This document shows, piece after piece, positions 1-4,350 of a stretch of 7,892 bases of DNA. Location of the stretch: positions 1 to 7,892 of the forward strand of contig VGTX01000042.1 in assembly GCA_016874315.1 (NCBI GenBank). The letters run 5' to 3'. Numbering within the stretch: the first letter of the stretch is position 1; each line of letters begins with the position of its first letter. The notes under the pieces were generated by a model. It did not search any database. It was not told where the DNA came from and saw nothing but the letters and a program-made list of their open reading frames with translations. The stretch is from Gammaproteobacteria bacterium (lineage in GTDB: Bacteria; Pseudomonadota; Gammaproteobacteria; Berkiellales; Berkiellaceae). The position numbers were made by a program, and so were the translations under genes.

Positions 1-100
1 GAGCTGGTACCACCCGATCCCTTCCCGAACTCGGTCGTGAAACAGCTTAGCGCCGATGATAGTGTGAGTTTCTCATGTTAAAGTAGGTCATTGCCAAAGC
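1..100 (+). rRNA. rrf: 5S ribosomal RNA, 3' part (5' end outside window)
   Basis: The window opens inside a 5S rRNA. The conserved core is readable: GGTACCACCCGATCCC, then CCCGAACTCGG, GTGAAAC, GCGCCGATGATAGT and AAAGTAGGTCATTGCC. The last bases, GCCAAAGC, should pair with the missing 5' strand of helix I, so the mature 3' end is placed near 97-100. With the usual length of about 115-120 nt, roughly 20 nt lie upstream of the window. A 23S gene probably precedes it, by analogy with ordinary rRNA operons; this is not visible. No classical GC-rich terminator with a T-run follows immediately. Confidence 0.93.
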
Positions 101-124
101 ATTCTTTATTCTTTATTCTTTATT
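101..124. repeat. 7-bp tandem repeat ATTCTTT, about 3.4 copies
   Basis: Three exact copies of ATTCTTT (101-107, 108-114, 115-121) plus a partial fourth (ATT) directly abut the 5S rRNA 3' end. On the transcript this is a pyrimidine-rich, U-rich tract. It could be a transcript-processing or release region, or a simple slippage repeat. No function can be assigned from sequence alone. Confidence 0.8.
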
Positions 125-147
125 ATCCCGTCTTTTAAAAAAATACT

Positions 148-165
148 AACTTATTAAAATAAGTT
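148..165. terminator. Possible weak terminator hairpin after the rRNA operon
   Basis: AACTTAT (148-154) and ATAAGTT (159-165) form a perfect 7-bp stem with a TAAA loop. It follows the 5S rRNA and precedes the promoter of the small peptide gene. The stem is AT-rich and the downstream + strand has only GTTTCG, so + strand termination would be weak. A run of seven A bases lies upstream, giving a T-run on the - strand, so the element fits better as a terminator for the opposite direction or as bidirectional. Low confidence. Confidence 0.3.
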
Positions 166-213
166 GTTTCGTATACTCACTCTTGTTGATCAATAATCCA
201 TAAAAAATATCTA

Positions 214-242
214 GTGAAATTTAGAGCCCTATTGGCTATAAT
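214..242 (+). promoter_or_regulatory. Sigma70-type promoter for the small acidic peptide gene
   Basis: A perfect -10 box TATAAT lies at 237-242. A 4/6 -35 box GTGAAA lies at 214-219, and the spacer is 17 nt. Transcription would begin near 249, giving a leader of about 38 nt before the preferred start codon at 287. It separates the small peptide and biotin-ligase-like genes from the upstream rRNA operon. Confidence 0.6.
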
Positions 243-286
243 CAGATTGTCGAATTAAATAAGTTTAAGTTTTAAGGATGAATGCT

Positions 287-463
287 ATGTTAAAAGAAAT
301 TATGCAGCTTGATGCTATTGTTGGTGGCCAAGATGAAGAAAACATCGTAGAAGTTGTTGAAGAAGAAGTAGTTGCTGTATTACCTAAGCCAAAACATCTT
401 GTAGAAAATTGCTGCGAAGATGTTGCATGCGATGAAGTCATTGCACCTTCCGTAGATCTTTAA
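287..463 (+). CDS. Small acidic protein with double-glycine-leader-like N-terminus
   Basis: I do not recognise this gene. The 58-residue product starts at ATG 287, which has AAGGA (274-278) 8 nt upstream. The in-frame ATG at 278 overlaps that motif and would be too close to it. The N-terminus MLKEIMQLDAIVGG, with G13-G14, resembles leaders cut by C39-peptidase ABC exporters: there is a hydrophobic residue at -4 and Leu at -7 relative to the cleavage point. However, the usual Glu at -8 is Gln. The remaining 44 residues are very acidic (about 15 Asp/Glu in the whole protein against 3 Lys), rich in Val/Glu, and carry Cys at about 42, 43 and 48. A PKPKH segment sits mid-chain. There is no transmembrane segment. 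It has its own promoter, and a hairpin and a biotin-ligase-like gene lie downstream. No exporter, peptidase or maturation enzyme is in the window. It may equally be an ordinary small cytosolic acidic protein. The good RBS and promoter argue that it is a real gene. Confidence 0.6.
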   Translation: MLKEIMQLDAIVGGQDEENIVEVVEEEVVAVLPKPKHLVENCCEDVACDEVIAPSVDL

Positions 464-488
464 ACGATCTTGCCAAAATAGAGTCGGA

Positions 489-522
489 TCGGAGATGATA
501 TATCTTAAATATATCGCTCCGA
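489..522 (+). promoter_or_regulatory. Strong hairpin between the peptide gene and the biotin-ligase-like gene
   Basis: TCGGAG (489-494) plus TGATATAT (496-503) pairs with ATATATCG (509-516) plus CTCCGA (517-522). This makes a 14-bp stem with one bulged A (495), one G:U pair and a 5-nt CTTAA loop. It starts 25 nt after the peptide stop codon and ends 19 nt before the TTG start of the next gene. No T-run follows, so it is not a textbook intrinsic terminator. It could act as an attenuator, an mRNA-stability element that favours the peptide message, or a partial terminator. A duplicated TCGGA at 484-493 allows a small register shift in the left arm. Confidence 0.6.
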
Positions 523-541
523 CCGTATTCTTGAGGTAAAT

Positions 542-1486
542 TTGATATACCTTTTCCCCCTTTATCTCAGCCTTATTCAGAATAAAATAACTAAACTATC
601 GCCACTTCAATTAGCTATTTTTAATCGCTTATCTCTTAAGCTAAAGCCTAATCAATGCAGCGGCTATTACTCATTAGCTGAATATTCGCTATATGATATA
701 ACCCCTTATACATCTACTTCGCTTGCTTTGCTGCATAATGTTGTTCCGTCATTCAAATGGATTACTGAAACAACATTACAAGATATTAAAGAGCATCCAG
801 CTCCTGTTATTTGTTGGGCTGATGGGCAGCTTGCTGCACGTGGGCAATATAAAAGAGCATGGACTAGTGCCATTGGTCGTCAAATCCAAATTAGCCTTAA
901 AATACCAACTTGTTGGGTTGCCCATATTTCATTAACTACGTTACGAATTGCCCCTCTTTTTGTTTTAATAGATCTTATTACTAAGCTAAAAGATATCGAA
1001 AATAGATCTCAAATATTTTTTAAATGGCCTAATGATTGTTATACAGTTAATGGAAAATTAGCTGGTTTTTTAATACAGCAGAACAAACTTGAGACAACAA
1101 TCAGCATGGGACTAAACTGGTCTTTTTCGAATAATGATGCAGGTATTGATTCATTGTATTATCAATATGCACCTTCAAGACTGAATTTTATTAAAGATTG
1201 GGCGGATGGCCTTCTAGGTTTTTTATTAAGCATGAGTGCATCAGATCAGGTTGAAATGATAAAAGTATTCATTAATGAAAAGCATTTATTTAGAAAAGGC
1301 GATCTGTGTCAAATTTATACGAGTGAAAAAAAGATACTAGAGCAAGCATTATTTGATCATATTAATGCAAATGGTCAGTGTGTGCTTTATGATTGTAATA
1401 AAAACACAATCATTCTGGATCATGGATTTTCTTTGCAACTTGTTAATAAAAAAGAAAATATACATATGAGCGAATTCGTCATATAA
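542..1486 (+). CDS. Biotin-protein ligase-like protein (BPL/LplA/LipB fold), TTG start
   Basis: Members of this family activate biotin to biotinyl-AMP and transfer it to a lysine of carboxylase carrier proteins. The 314-residue product aligns without gaps to the BirA core: residues 93-107 (ADGQLAARGQYKRAW) match the biotin/AMP loop, then KWPND at 161-165, GKLAG at 171-175 with the expected Lys172, and GLN at 190-192. A C-terminal SH3-like domain follows at about 248-300. The first 70 residues do not look like BirA's helix-turn-helix domain and are unassigned, so there is no evidence of repressor function. The loop is divergent: positions equivalent to GRGRRGR read ARGQYKR, so the E. coli R118 equivalent is Gln102, with Tyr103 and Lys104 following. 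The TTG start is chosen because GAGG (533-536) lies 5 nt upstream and no in-frame ATG occurs before the core. It probably shares the promoter at 214-242. It could be a weakly active ligase or a specialised transferase. Confidence 0.75.
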   Translation: MIYLFPLYLSLIQNKITKLSPLQLAIFNRLSLKLKPNQCSGYYSLAEYSLYDITPYTSTSLALLHNVVPSFKWITETTLQDIKEHPAPVICWADGQLAARGQYKRAWTSAIGRQIQISLKIPTCWVAHISLTTLRIAPLFVLIDLITKLKDIENRSQIFFKWPNDCYTVNGKLAGFLIQQNKLETTISMGLNWSFSNNDAGIDSLYYQYAPSRLNFIKDWADGLLGFLLSMSASDQVEMIKVFINEKHLFRKGDLCQIYTSEKKILEQALFDHINANGQCVLYDCNKNTIILDHGFSLQLVNKKENIHMSEFVI

Positions 1487-1536
1487 AGCACTGTGATATT
1501 TTTTTTAAAATTACTTAAAAATATGACATAAAAAGA

Positions 1537-1565
1537 TTGCTCATCGCCTCAAAAATAAGTAAAAT
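1537..1565 (+). promoter_or_regulatory. Candidate promoter of the tRNA cluster
   Basis: TTGCTC (1537-1542) and TAAAAT (1560-1565) are separated by 17 nt. The -10 matches 5/6 and the -35 about 3/6. The predicted start, near 1572, leaves only a few nucleotides before tRNA-Thr at 1575, which is short but possible for a tRNA operon. The AT-rich stretch at 1496-1524, with runs of T and A, may end the preceding gene's transcript, but it is not a clear terminator. Confidence 0.45.
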
Positions 1566-1574
1566 GAACACATT

Positions 1575-1647
1575 GCTGGCATAGCTCAGCAGGCAGAGCA
1601 GCTGATTTGTAATCAGCAGGTCGCAGGTTCGATTCCTGTTGCCAGCT
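1575..1647 (+). tRNA. thrU: tRNA-Thr (anticodon TGT)
   Basis: The full cloverleaf is visible. The acceptor stem GCTGGCA pairs with TGCCAGC (1640-1646), the discriminator is T, and the D-arm has AGCTC..GAGC. The anticodon stem GCTGA/TCAGC carries loop TTTGTAA with anticodon TGT at 1608-1610, which reads ACA and related Thr codons. The T-arm has GGTTCGATTCC. CCA is not encoded (AAC follows), so it must be added after transcription. It is the first gene of a tRNA block that has the same order as E. coli thrU-tyrU-glyT-thrT-tufB. Confidence 0.96.
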
Positions 1648-1655
1648 AACATTTA

Positions 1656-1738
1656 GGAGGGATTCCCGAGCGGCCAAAGGGATCAGACTGTAAATCTGAC
1701 GGCGGATGCCTTCGAAGGTTCGAATCCTTCTCCCTCCA
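1656..1738 (+). tRNA. tyrU: tRNA-Tyr (anticodon GTA)
   Basis: This is a class II tRNA of 83 nt with a long variable arm, as expected for bacterial tRNA-Tyr. Acceptor GGAGGGA pairs with TCCCTCC (1731-1737), with discriminator A. The anticodon stem TCAGA/TCTGA holds loop CTGTAAA, with anticodon GTA at 1690-1692. The T-loop is GGTTCGAATCC. The 3' CCA is not encoded; AA follows the discriminator. It lies 8 nt after tRNA-Thr(TGT), so the two are almost certainly on one precursor. Confidence 0.96.
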
Positions 1739-1747
1739 AAACCTCGC

Positions 1748-1821
1748 GCGGGTGTAGTTCAATGGTAGAACTTCAGCCTTCCAAGCTGATAGCGTGGGTT
1801 CGATTCCCATCACCCGCTCCA
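1748..1821 (+). tRNA. glyT: tRNA-Gly (anticodon TCC)
   Basis: Acceptor GCGGGTG (1748-1754) pairs with CACCCGC (1811-1817), with discriminator T. CCA is encoded at 1819-1821, unlike in the two preceding tRNAs. The anticodon stem TCAGC/GCTGA holds loop CTTCCAA, with anticodon TCC at 1780-1782. The T-arm GGTTCGATTCC is canonical. It is the third member of the block, 9 nt after tRNA-Tyr. Confidence 0.96.
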
Positions 1822-1828
1822 ATATTCC

Positions 1829-1900
1829 GCCCACATAGCTCAGGGGCAGAGCACTTCATTGGTAATGAAGAGGTCACCGGTTCAATCCCGGTTGTGGGCT
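1829..1900 (+). tRNA. thrT: tRNA-Thr (anticodon GGT)
   Basis: Acceptor GCCCACA (1829-1835) pairs with TGTGGGC (1893-1899), with discriminator T as in the other tRNA-Thr here. Anticodon stem CTTCA/TGAAG with loop TTGGTAA gives anticodon GGT at 1861-1863. The T-arm is GGTTCAATCCC. CCA is not encoded. This is the last tRNA before the tuf leader. Together with tRNA-Thr(TGT) it covers ACU/ACC and ACA/ACG codons. Confidence 0.96.
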
Positions 1901-1919
1901 ACTGTCAATAAGATAATCG

Positions 1920-1948
1920 TTGACTTTTGAAGCAATTCCTTTTACGAT
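1920..1948 (+). promoter_or_regulatory. Candidate internal promoter for tuf
   Basis: TTGACT (1920-1925, 5/6 to the -35 consensus) is followed after 17 nt by TACGAT (1943-1948, 4/6 to the -10 consensus). Transcription would start near 1955, giving a leader of about 195 nt before the tuf ATG. A GC-containing start region (GAGCACG) follows. This would let EF-Tu be made independently of the upstream tRNA operon. Confidence 0.5.
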
Positions 1949-1954
1949 CTTCTG

Positions 1955-2150
1955 AGCACGAAAAGCCGTATGGGTTTGATGTTTCAGGAAAGACCTATTC
2001 GATTTGACGGTGTTTTTATATTTATTTGAGAGAGTAGCCGATCCCCCCATAGTTGTGGGTTGGAGAATCTTATCAATGTCTTAGTGGGACGATCTTTTGG
2101 ACGAAAGAGACGCATGTCTCTCAGTCTTGAACAATGATTAGGAGATTTCA
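1955..2150 (+). promoter_or_regulatory. Long structured 5' leader of tuf
   Basis: About 195-250 nt separate tRNA-Thr(GGT) from tuf and hold no convincing gene. Several local structures can be drawn: CCCA/TGGG (2046-2049/2056-2059), TCTTT/AAAGA (2093-2097/2104-2108) and AGAGAC-GCAT-GTCTCT (2106-2121). The last two overlap by three bases and so are mutually exclusive. Two tiny reading frames occur: 1970-2029 (19 codons, no RBS) and 2114-2137 (7 codons, ending 13 nt before the tuf ATG); neither is supported as a gene. The tuf Shine-Dalgarno GGAG is at 2141-2144, 6 nt from the start. It may control translation or be a processing spacer between the tRNAs and the mRNA. I recognise no known riboswitch. 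Confidence 0.4.
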
Positions 2151-3335
2151 ATGTCTGAATTTATCAGAAACAAGCCCCACATCAACGTGGGAACAATCGG
2201 TCACGTAGACCATGGAAAAACATCATTAACAGCTGCGATTACAATCTATGCTGCATCAAAAGGTCATGGTGAAGCATTAGCCTATGATCAAATTGATAAG
2301 GCACCAGAAGAAAAAGCACGTGGTATTACGATTAATACATCACACGTTGAGTATGAGACTGAAAATCGTCACTATGCTCACGTTGATTGCCCAGGTCACG
2401 CTGACTATGTTAAAAACATGATTACCGGTGCGGCTCAAATGGATGGCGCAATTCTTGTTGTATCCGCTGCTGATGGTCCAATGCCACAAACACGTGAACA
2501 CATTCTTCTTGCACGTCAAGTTGGTGTTCCAAAGATTGTAGTTTTCTTGAATAAAGCAGACATGGTTGATGATCCAGAGCTACTTGAGCTTGTTGAGATG
2601 GAAGTTCGTGAACTACTATCCTATTATAACTTCCCAGGGGATGAAATTCCTTTCGTTGTTGGTTCAGCATTGAAAGCTCTTGAAAAAGATGGCTCTGCAA
2701 TCGGAACTCAAGCTATTGATAAATTGCTTAAGACAATGGACGAATATTTTGACATTCCTAAGCGTGAAACAGACAAACCATTCTTGATGCCAGTTGAAGA
2801 CGTTTTCTCCATTTCCGGACGTGGAACTGTTGCTACAGGTCGTATTGAGCGTGGAATTGTTAAAGTTGGTGATGTGATCTCTATCGTTGGTATTCGTGAT
2901 ACCGTCGAATGCACTGTAACAGGTGTTGAGATGTTCCGTAAACTCTTGAAGCAAGGTGAAGCAGGAGATAACGTTGGTATTCTTCTTCGCGGTGTAAAAC
3001 GTGATGATATCGAGCGTGGACAAGTTTTGGCTCAACCAAAATCGATCAAGCCTCATACTAAATTTGAAGCTGAAGTTTACGTTCTATCCAAGGAAGAAGG
3101 TGGACGTCATACCCCATTCCTTCCAGGATACCGTCCTCAATTCTACTTCCGTACAACTGATGTAACCGGAGAAATCCAACTTCCTGAGGGAGTTGAAATG
3201 GTTATGCCAGGCGATAACATCAAGATGACAGTAGCTCTTGGCTCTGCTATTGCTATGGAAGAAGGTCTACGCTTCGCTATTCGTGAAGGCGGACGTACAG
3301 TTGGTGCTGGTGTTGTTGCAAAAATTATTGAGTAA
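2151..3335 (+). CDS. tuf: Translation elongation factor EF-Tu
   Basis: EF-Tu delivers aminoacyl-tRNA to the ribosomal A site as a GTP-bound ternary complex. The 394-residue protein has the full family length and all three domains. In the GTPase domain, G1 GHVDHGKT is at 17-24, the switch I segment EKARGITIN is present, G3 DCPGH is at 79-83, G4 NKAD is at 134-137, and GSALKAL is the G5 region. Domain 2 has DKPFLMPVEDVFSISGRGT, and domain 3 ends with the conserved REGGRTVGAGVV. A small departure is Ser25 after GKT, where most EF-Tu have Thr. ATG 2151 has GGAG 6 nt upstream. It follows the four-tRNA block and precedes tRNA-Trp, a classic bacterial arrangement. The expected secE-nusG does not follow. 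Confidence 0.98.
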   Translation: MSEFIRNKPHINVGTIGHVDHGKTSLTAAITIYAASKGHGEALAYDQIDKAPEEKARGITINTSHVEYETENRHYAHVDCPGHADYVKNMITGAAQMDGAILVVSAADGPMPQTREHILLARQVGVPKIVVFLNKADMVDDPELLELVEMEVRELLSYYNFPGDEIPFVVGSALKALEKDGSAIGTQAIDKLLKTMDEYFDIPKRETDKPFLMPVEDVFSISGRGTVATGRIERGIVKVGDVISIVGIRDTVECTVTGVEMFRKLLKQGEAGDNVGILLRGVKRDDIERGQVLAQPKSIKPHTKFEAEVYVLSKEEGGRHTPFLPGYRPQFYFRTTDVTGEIQLPEGVEMVMPGDNIKMTVALGSAIAMEEGLRFAIREGGRTVGAGVVAKIIE

Positions 3336-3374
3336 TTGCAAGCAATACACTACCCTTCTAAAGAAAATCTGATG

Positions 3375-3380
3375 TATAAT
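3375..3380 (+). promoter_or_regulatory. Possible -10 box of a tRNA-Trp promoter
   Basis: A perfect TATAAT, preceded by TG (TGTATAAT), lies 40 nt after the tuf stop codon. No good -35 box exists at 16-18 nt spacing: 3352-3357 reads ACCCTT. The TG does not have the one-base gap of a classic extended -10. If used, transcription would start near 3387, so the hairpin at 3398-3426 would be in the leader of tRNA-Trp. Otherwise tRNA-Trp is read through from tuf. Confidence 0.4.
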
Positions 3381-3397
3381 GGGTGAGATATTCAGAG

Positions 3398-3426
3398 CAC
3401 AGGTTAACGTAAATCGTTGGCCTGTG
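3398..3426 (+). promoter_or_regulatory. 12-bp hairpin between tuf and tRNA-Trp
   Basis: CACAGGTTAACG (3398-3409) pairs fully with CGTTGGCCTGTG (3415-3426) around a TAAAT loop. There are 10 Watson-Crick and 2 adjacent G:U pairs; a further G:U pair at 3397/3427 is possible. It ends 13 nt before the tRNA-Trp acceptor stem. No T-run follows, so it is not a standard terminator. It may protect the tuf mRNA 3' end, guide cleavage between tuf mRNA and tRNA, or slow readthrough. Confidence 0.65.
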
Positions 3427-3439
3427 TCCCATGTTAATT

Positions 3440-3515
3440 AGGTCAGTAGCTCAATTGGCAGAGCAACGGTCTCCAAAACCGTAGGTTGGGGGTTCGAGAC
3501 CCTCCTGGCCTGCCA
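3440..3515 (+). tRNA. trpT: tRNA-Trp (anticodon CCA)
   Basis: Acceptor AGGTCAG (3440-3446) pairs with CTGGCCT (3505-3511), including one G:U pair. The discriminator G (3512), typical of bacterial tRNA-Trp, is followed by an encoded CCA (3513-3515). Anticodon stem ACGGT/ACCGT holds loop CTCCAAA, with anticodon CCA at 3473-3475, reading UGG. The T-arm GGTTCGAGACC is present. The tuf-trpT order is common in bacteria and usually leads into secE-nusG; here the next gene is rpsF. A CCA anticodon and the many genes closed by TGA fit the standard bacterial code 11. Confidence 0.96.
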
Positions 3516-3543
3516 CTTTCGTCTCTTGCATCTTATTCTCTCA

Positions 3544-3572
3544 TTGAGTAGAATAGCCTGTGCTTTTATAAT
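3544..3572 (+). promoter_or_regulatory. Strong sigma70-type promoter of the rpsF-rpsR-rplI-dnaB operon
   Basis: TTGAGT (3544-3549) and a perfect TATAAT (3567-3572) are spaced exactly 17 nt. Transcription would begin near 3579, giving a leader of about 100 nt before rpsF. TTATAATG (3566-3573) recurs inverted as CATTATAA (3599-3606), an 8-bp inverted repeat that includes the -10 box. It could be an operator, a minor opposite-strand promoter or AT-rich coincidence. Confidence 0.7.
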
Positions 3573-3627
3573 GTATTTTTATATTAATTATGATATCGCA
3601 TTATAAGGCGCTTATGTATTTTTCCTT

Positions 3628-3657
3628 GCTCAAAACATTAATTCTAAGATTTTGAGC
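3628..3657 (+). promoter_or_regulatory. Hairpin in the rpsF leader, possible autoregulatory site
   Basis: GCTCAAAA (3628-3635) pairs with TTTTGAGC (3650-3657) as a perfect 8-bp stem with a 14-nt loop. It ends 10 nt before the rpsF Shine-Dalgarno sequence GAGG (3668-3671). In many bacteria the rpsF leader carries a hairpin with a CCG bulge that is bound by the S6:S18 complex. No CCG is present between 3579 and 3679 here, so the site is either a divergent version or unrelated. Confidence 0.45.
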
Positions 3658-3679
3658 TGAAACCCATGAGGATTTTATT

Positions 3680-4057
3680 ATGACAGCTGAACAAACAGCC
3701 CAAACATTTCGTCATTATGAGATTGTATTTCTTGTTCATCCCGATCATAGCGATCAGGTTAAAGCAATGATCGATCGATATCAAAAATTGATTACATCTG
3801 TTGGTGGATCAATCACTCGCCTTGAAGATTGGGGACGTCGTCAACTTGCGTATCCTATAAAGAAGGTTCATAAAGCGCATTATGTATTGATGAATGTTAC
3901 GACATCTGTTGAAGTTGTTGATGAGCTTCGTGAGCTGTTGCGCCATAGTGATTCAGTGTTGCGACACTTGATTCTACAACTTGCATCAGAAGTCACAGAG
4001 CCTTCTTTTATCATGAATCCTGATGAAACATATGATGTCTCACTTGATGAGCAATAA
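3680..4057 (+). CDS. rpsF: 30S ribosomal protein S6
   Basis: S6 binds the 16S rRNA central domain as a heterodimer with S18. The 125-residue product has the typical S6 sequence: RHYEIVFLVHPDHSDQV at about 11-27, then a GG turn, EDWGRRQLAYPIKK and AHYVLMNVTTS, and the helix ending DSVLRHLIL at about 91-99. An extra acidic C-terminal tail of about 20 residues follows, which is common in S6. ATG 3680 has GAGG 8 nt upstream. It is the first gene of an operon with rpsR and rplI. The ssb or priB gene that often sits between rpsF and rpsR is absent. The promoter at 3544-3572 drives it. Confidence 0.97.
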   Translation: MTAEQTAQTFRHYEIVFLVHPDHSDQVKAMIDRYQKLITSVGGSITRLEDWGRRQLAYPIKKVHKAHYVLMNVTTSVEVVDELRELLRHSDSVLRHLILQLASEVTEPSFIMNPDETYDVSLDEQ

Positions 4058-4093
4058 AATTTATCGGATTATCTATTTATCTGGAGCACTTTT

Positions 4094-4333
4094 ATGAGTT
4101 GGCGTACAAAATCTAAAAACAAGAAAAAAGCGTGCCCGTTTACTTCGGGACGAGTACCTGTCAAAAGCATCGATTATAAGAATTATCGTATGCTTAGAAA
4201 ATTTGTAACAGAGACTGGTAAAATCGTACCATCTCGCATGACAGGCGTTACAAATTACTATCAACATAAAATTTCCAATCAGATTCAATTGGCTCGTTAT
4301 TTAGCGTTGATTCCTTATTGCGATAACCATTAA
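4094..4333 (+). CDS. rpsR: 30S ribosomal protein S18
   Basis: S18 partners S6 on the 30S platform. The 79-residue product is of normal length. The signature region is seen in order: CPFTSGRVPVKSIDYKNYRML, RKFVTETGKIVPSRMTG and then the C-terminal helix with QIQLARYLALIPY. The N-terminus is very basic (KSKNKKKA). Only single cysteines occur (15 and 76), so the Zn-binding CxxC pair of some S18 proteins is missing, making this a zinc-independent type. ATG 4094 has GGAG (4083-4086) 7 nt upstream. It lies 36 nt after rpsF. Confidence 0.97.
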   Translation: MSWRTKSKNKKKACPFTSGRVPVKSIDYKNYRMLRKFVTETGKIVPSRMTGVTNYYQHKISNQIQLARYLALIPYCDNH

Positions 4334-4350
4334 ACCTGAGGGACATGATT

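Noticed and set aside
278..286. Upstream ATG at 278 as start of the small acidic protein
   Set aside because: It overlaps the AAGGA motif at 274-278, leaving no spacing. ATG 287 has 8-nt spacing and is preferred.
723..935. 70-codon + strand frame inside the biotin-ligase-like gene
   Set aside because: It overlaps the conserved ligase core in another frame and has no family resemblance.
1646..1834. 62-codon - strand frame across the tRNA genes
   Set aside because: It covers tRNA-Tyr and tRNA-Gly in antisense. Such frames are a well-known artefact over tRNA clusters, and the product resembles mis-annotated antisense-tRNA proteins.
1970..2029. 19-codon leader peptide in the tuf leader
   Set aside because: No Shine-Dalgarno sequence precedes it and there is no run of regulatory codons, so it is indistinguishable from chance.
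2422..3056. Reading frames of 68-130 codons on the - strand inside tuf
   Set aside because: They lie entirely within a clear EF-Tu gene, have low-complexity His/Gln- or Asn/Thr-rich products, and show no independent promoter or RBS. They are shadows of tuf codon usage.
3566..3606. 8-bp inverted repeat around the rpsF -10 box as a repressor operator
   Set aside because: It consists only of A/T-rich sequence overlapping TATAAT and its complement, in a highly AT-rich region. Chance is a sufficient explanation, so it is mentioned but not called as an operator.
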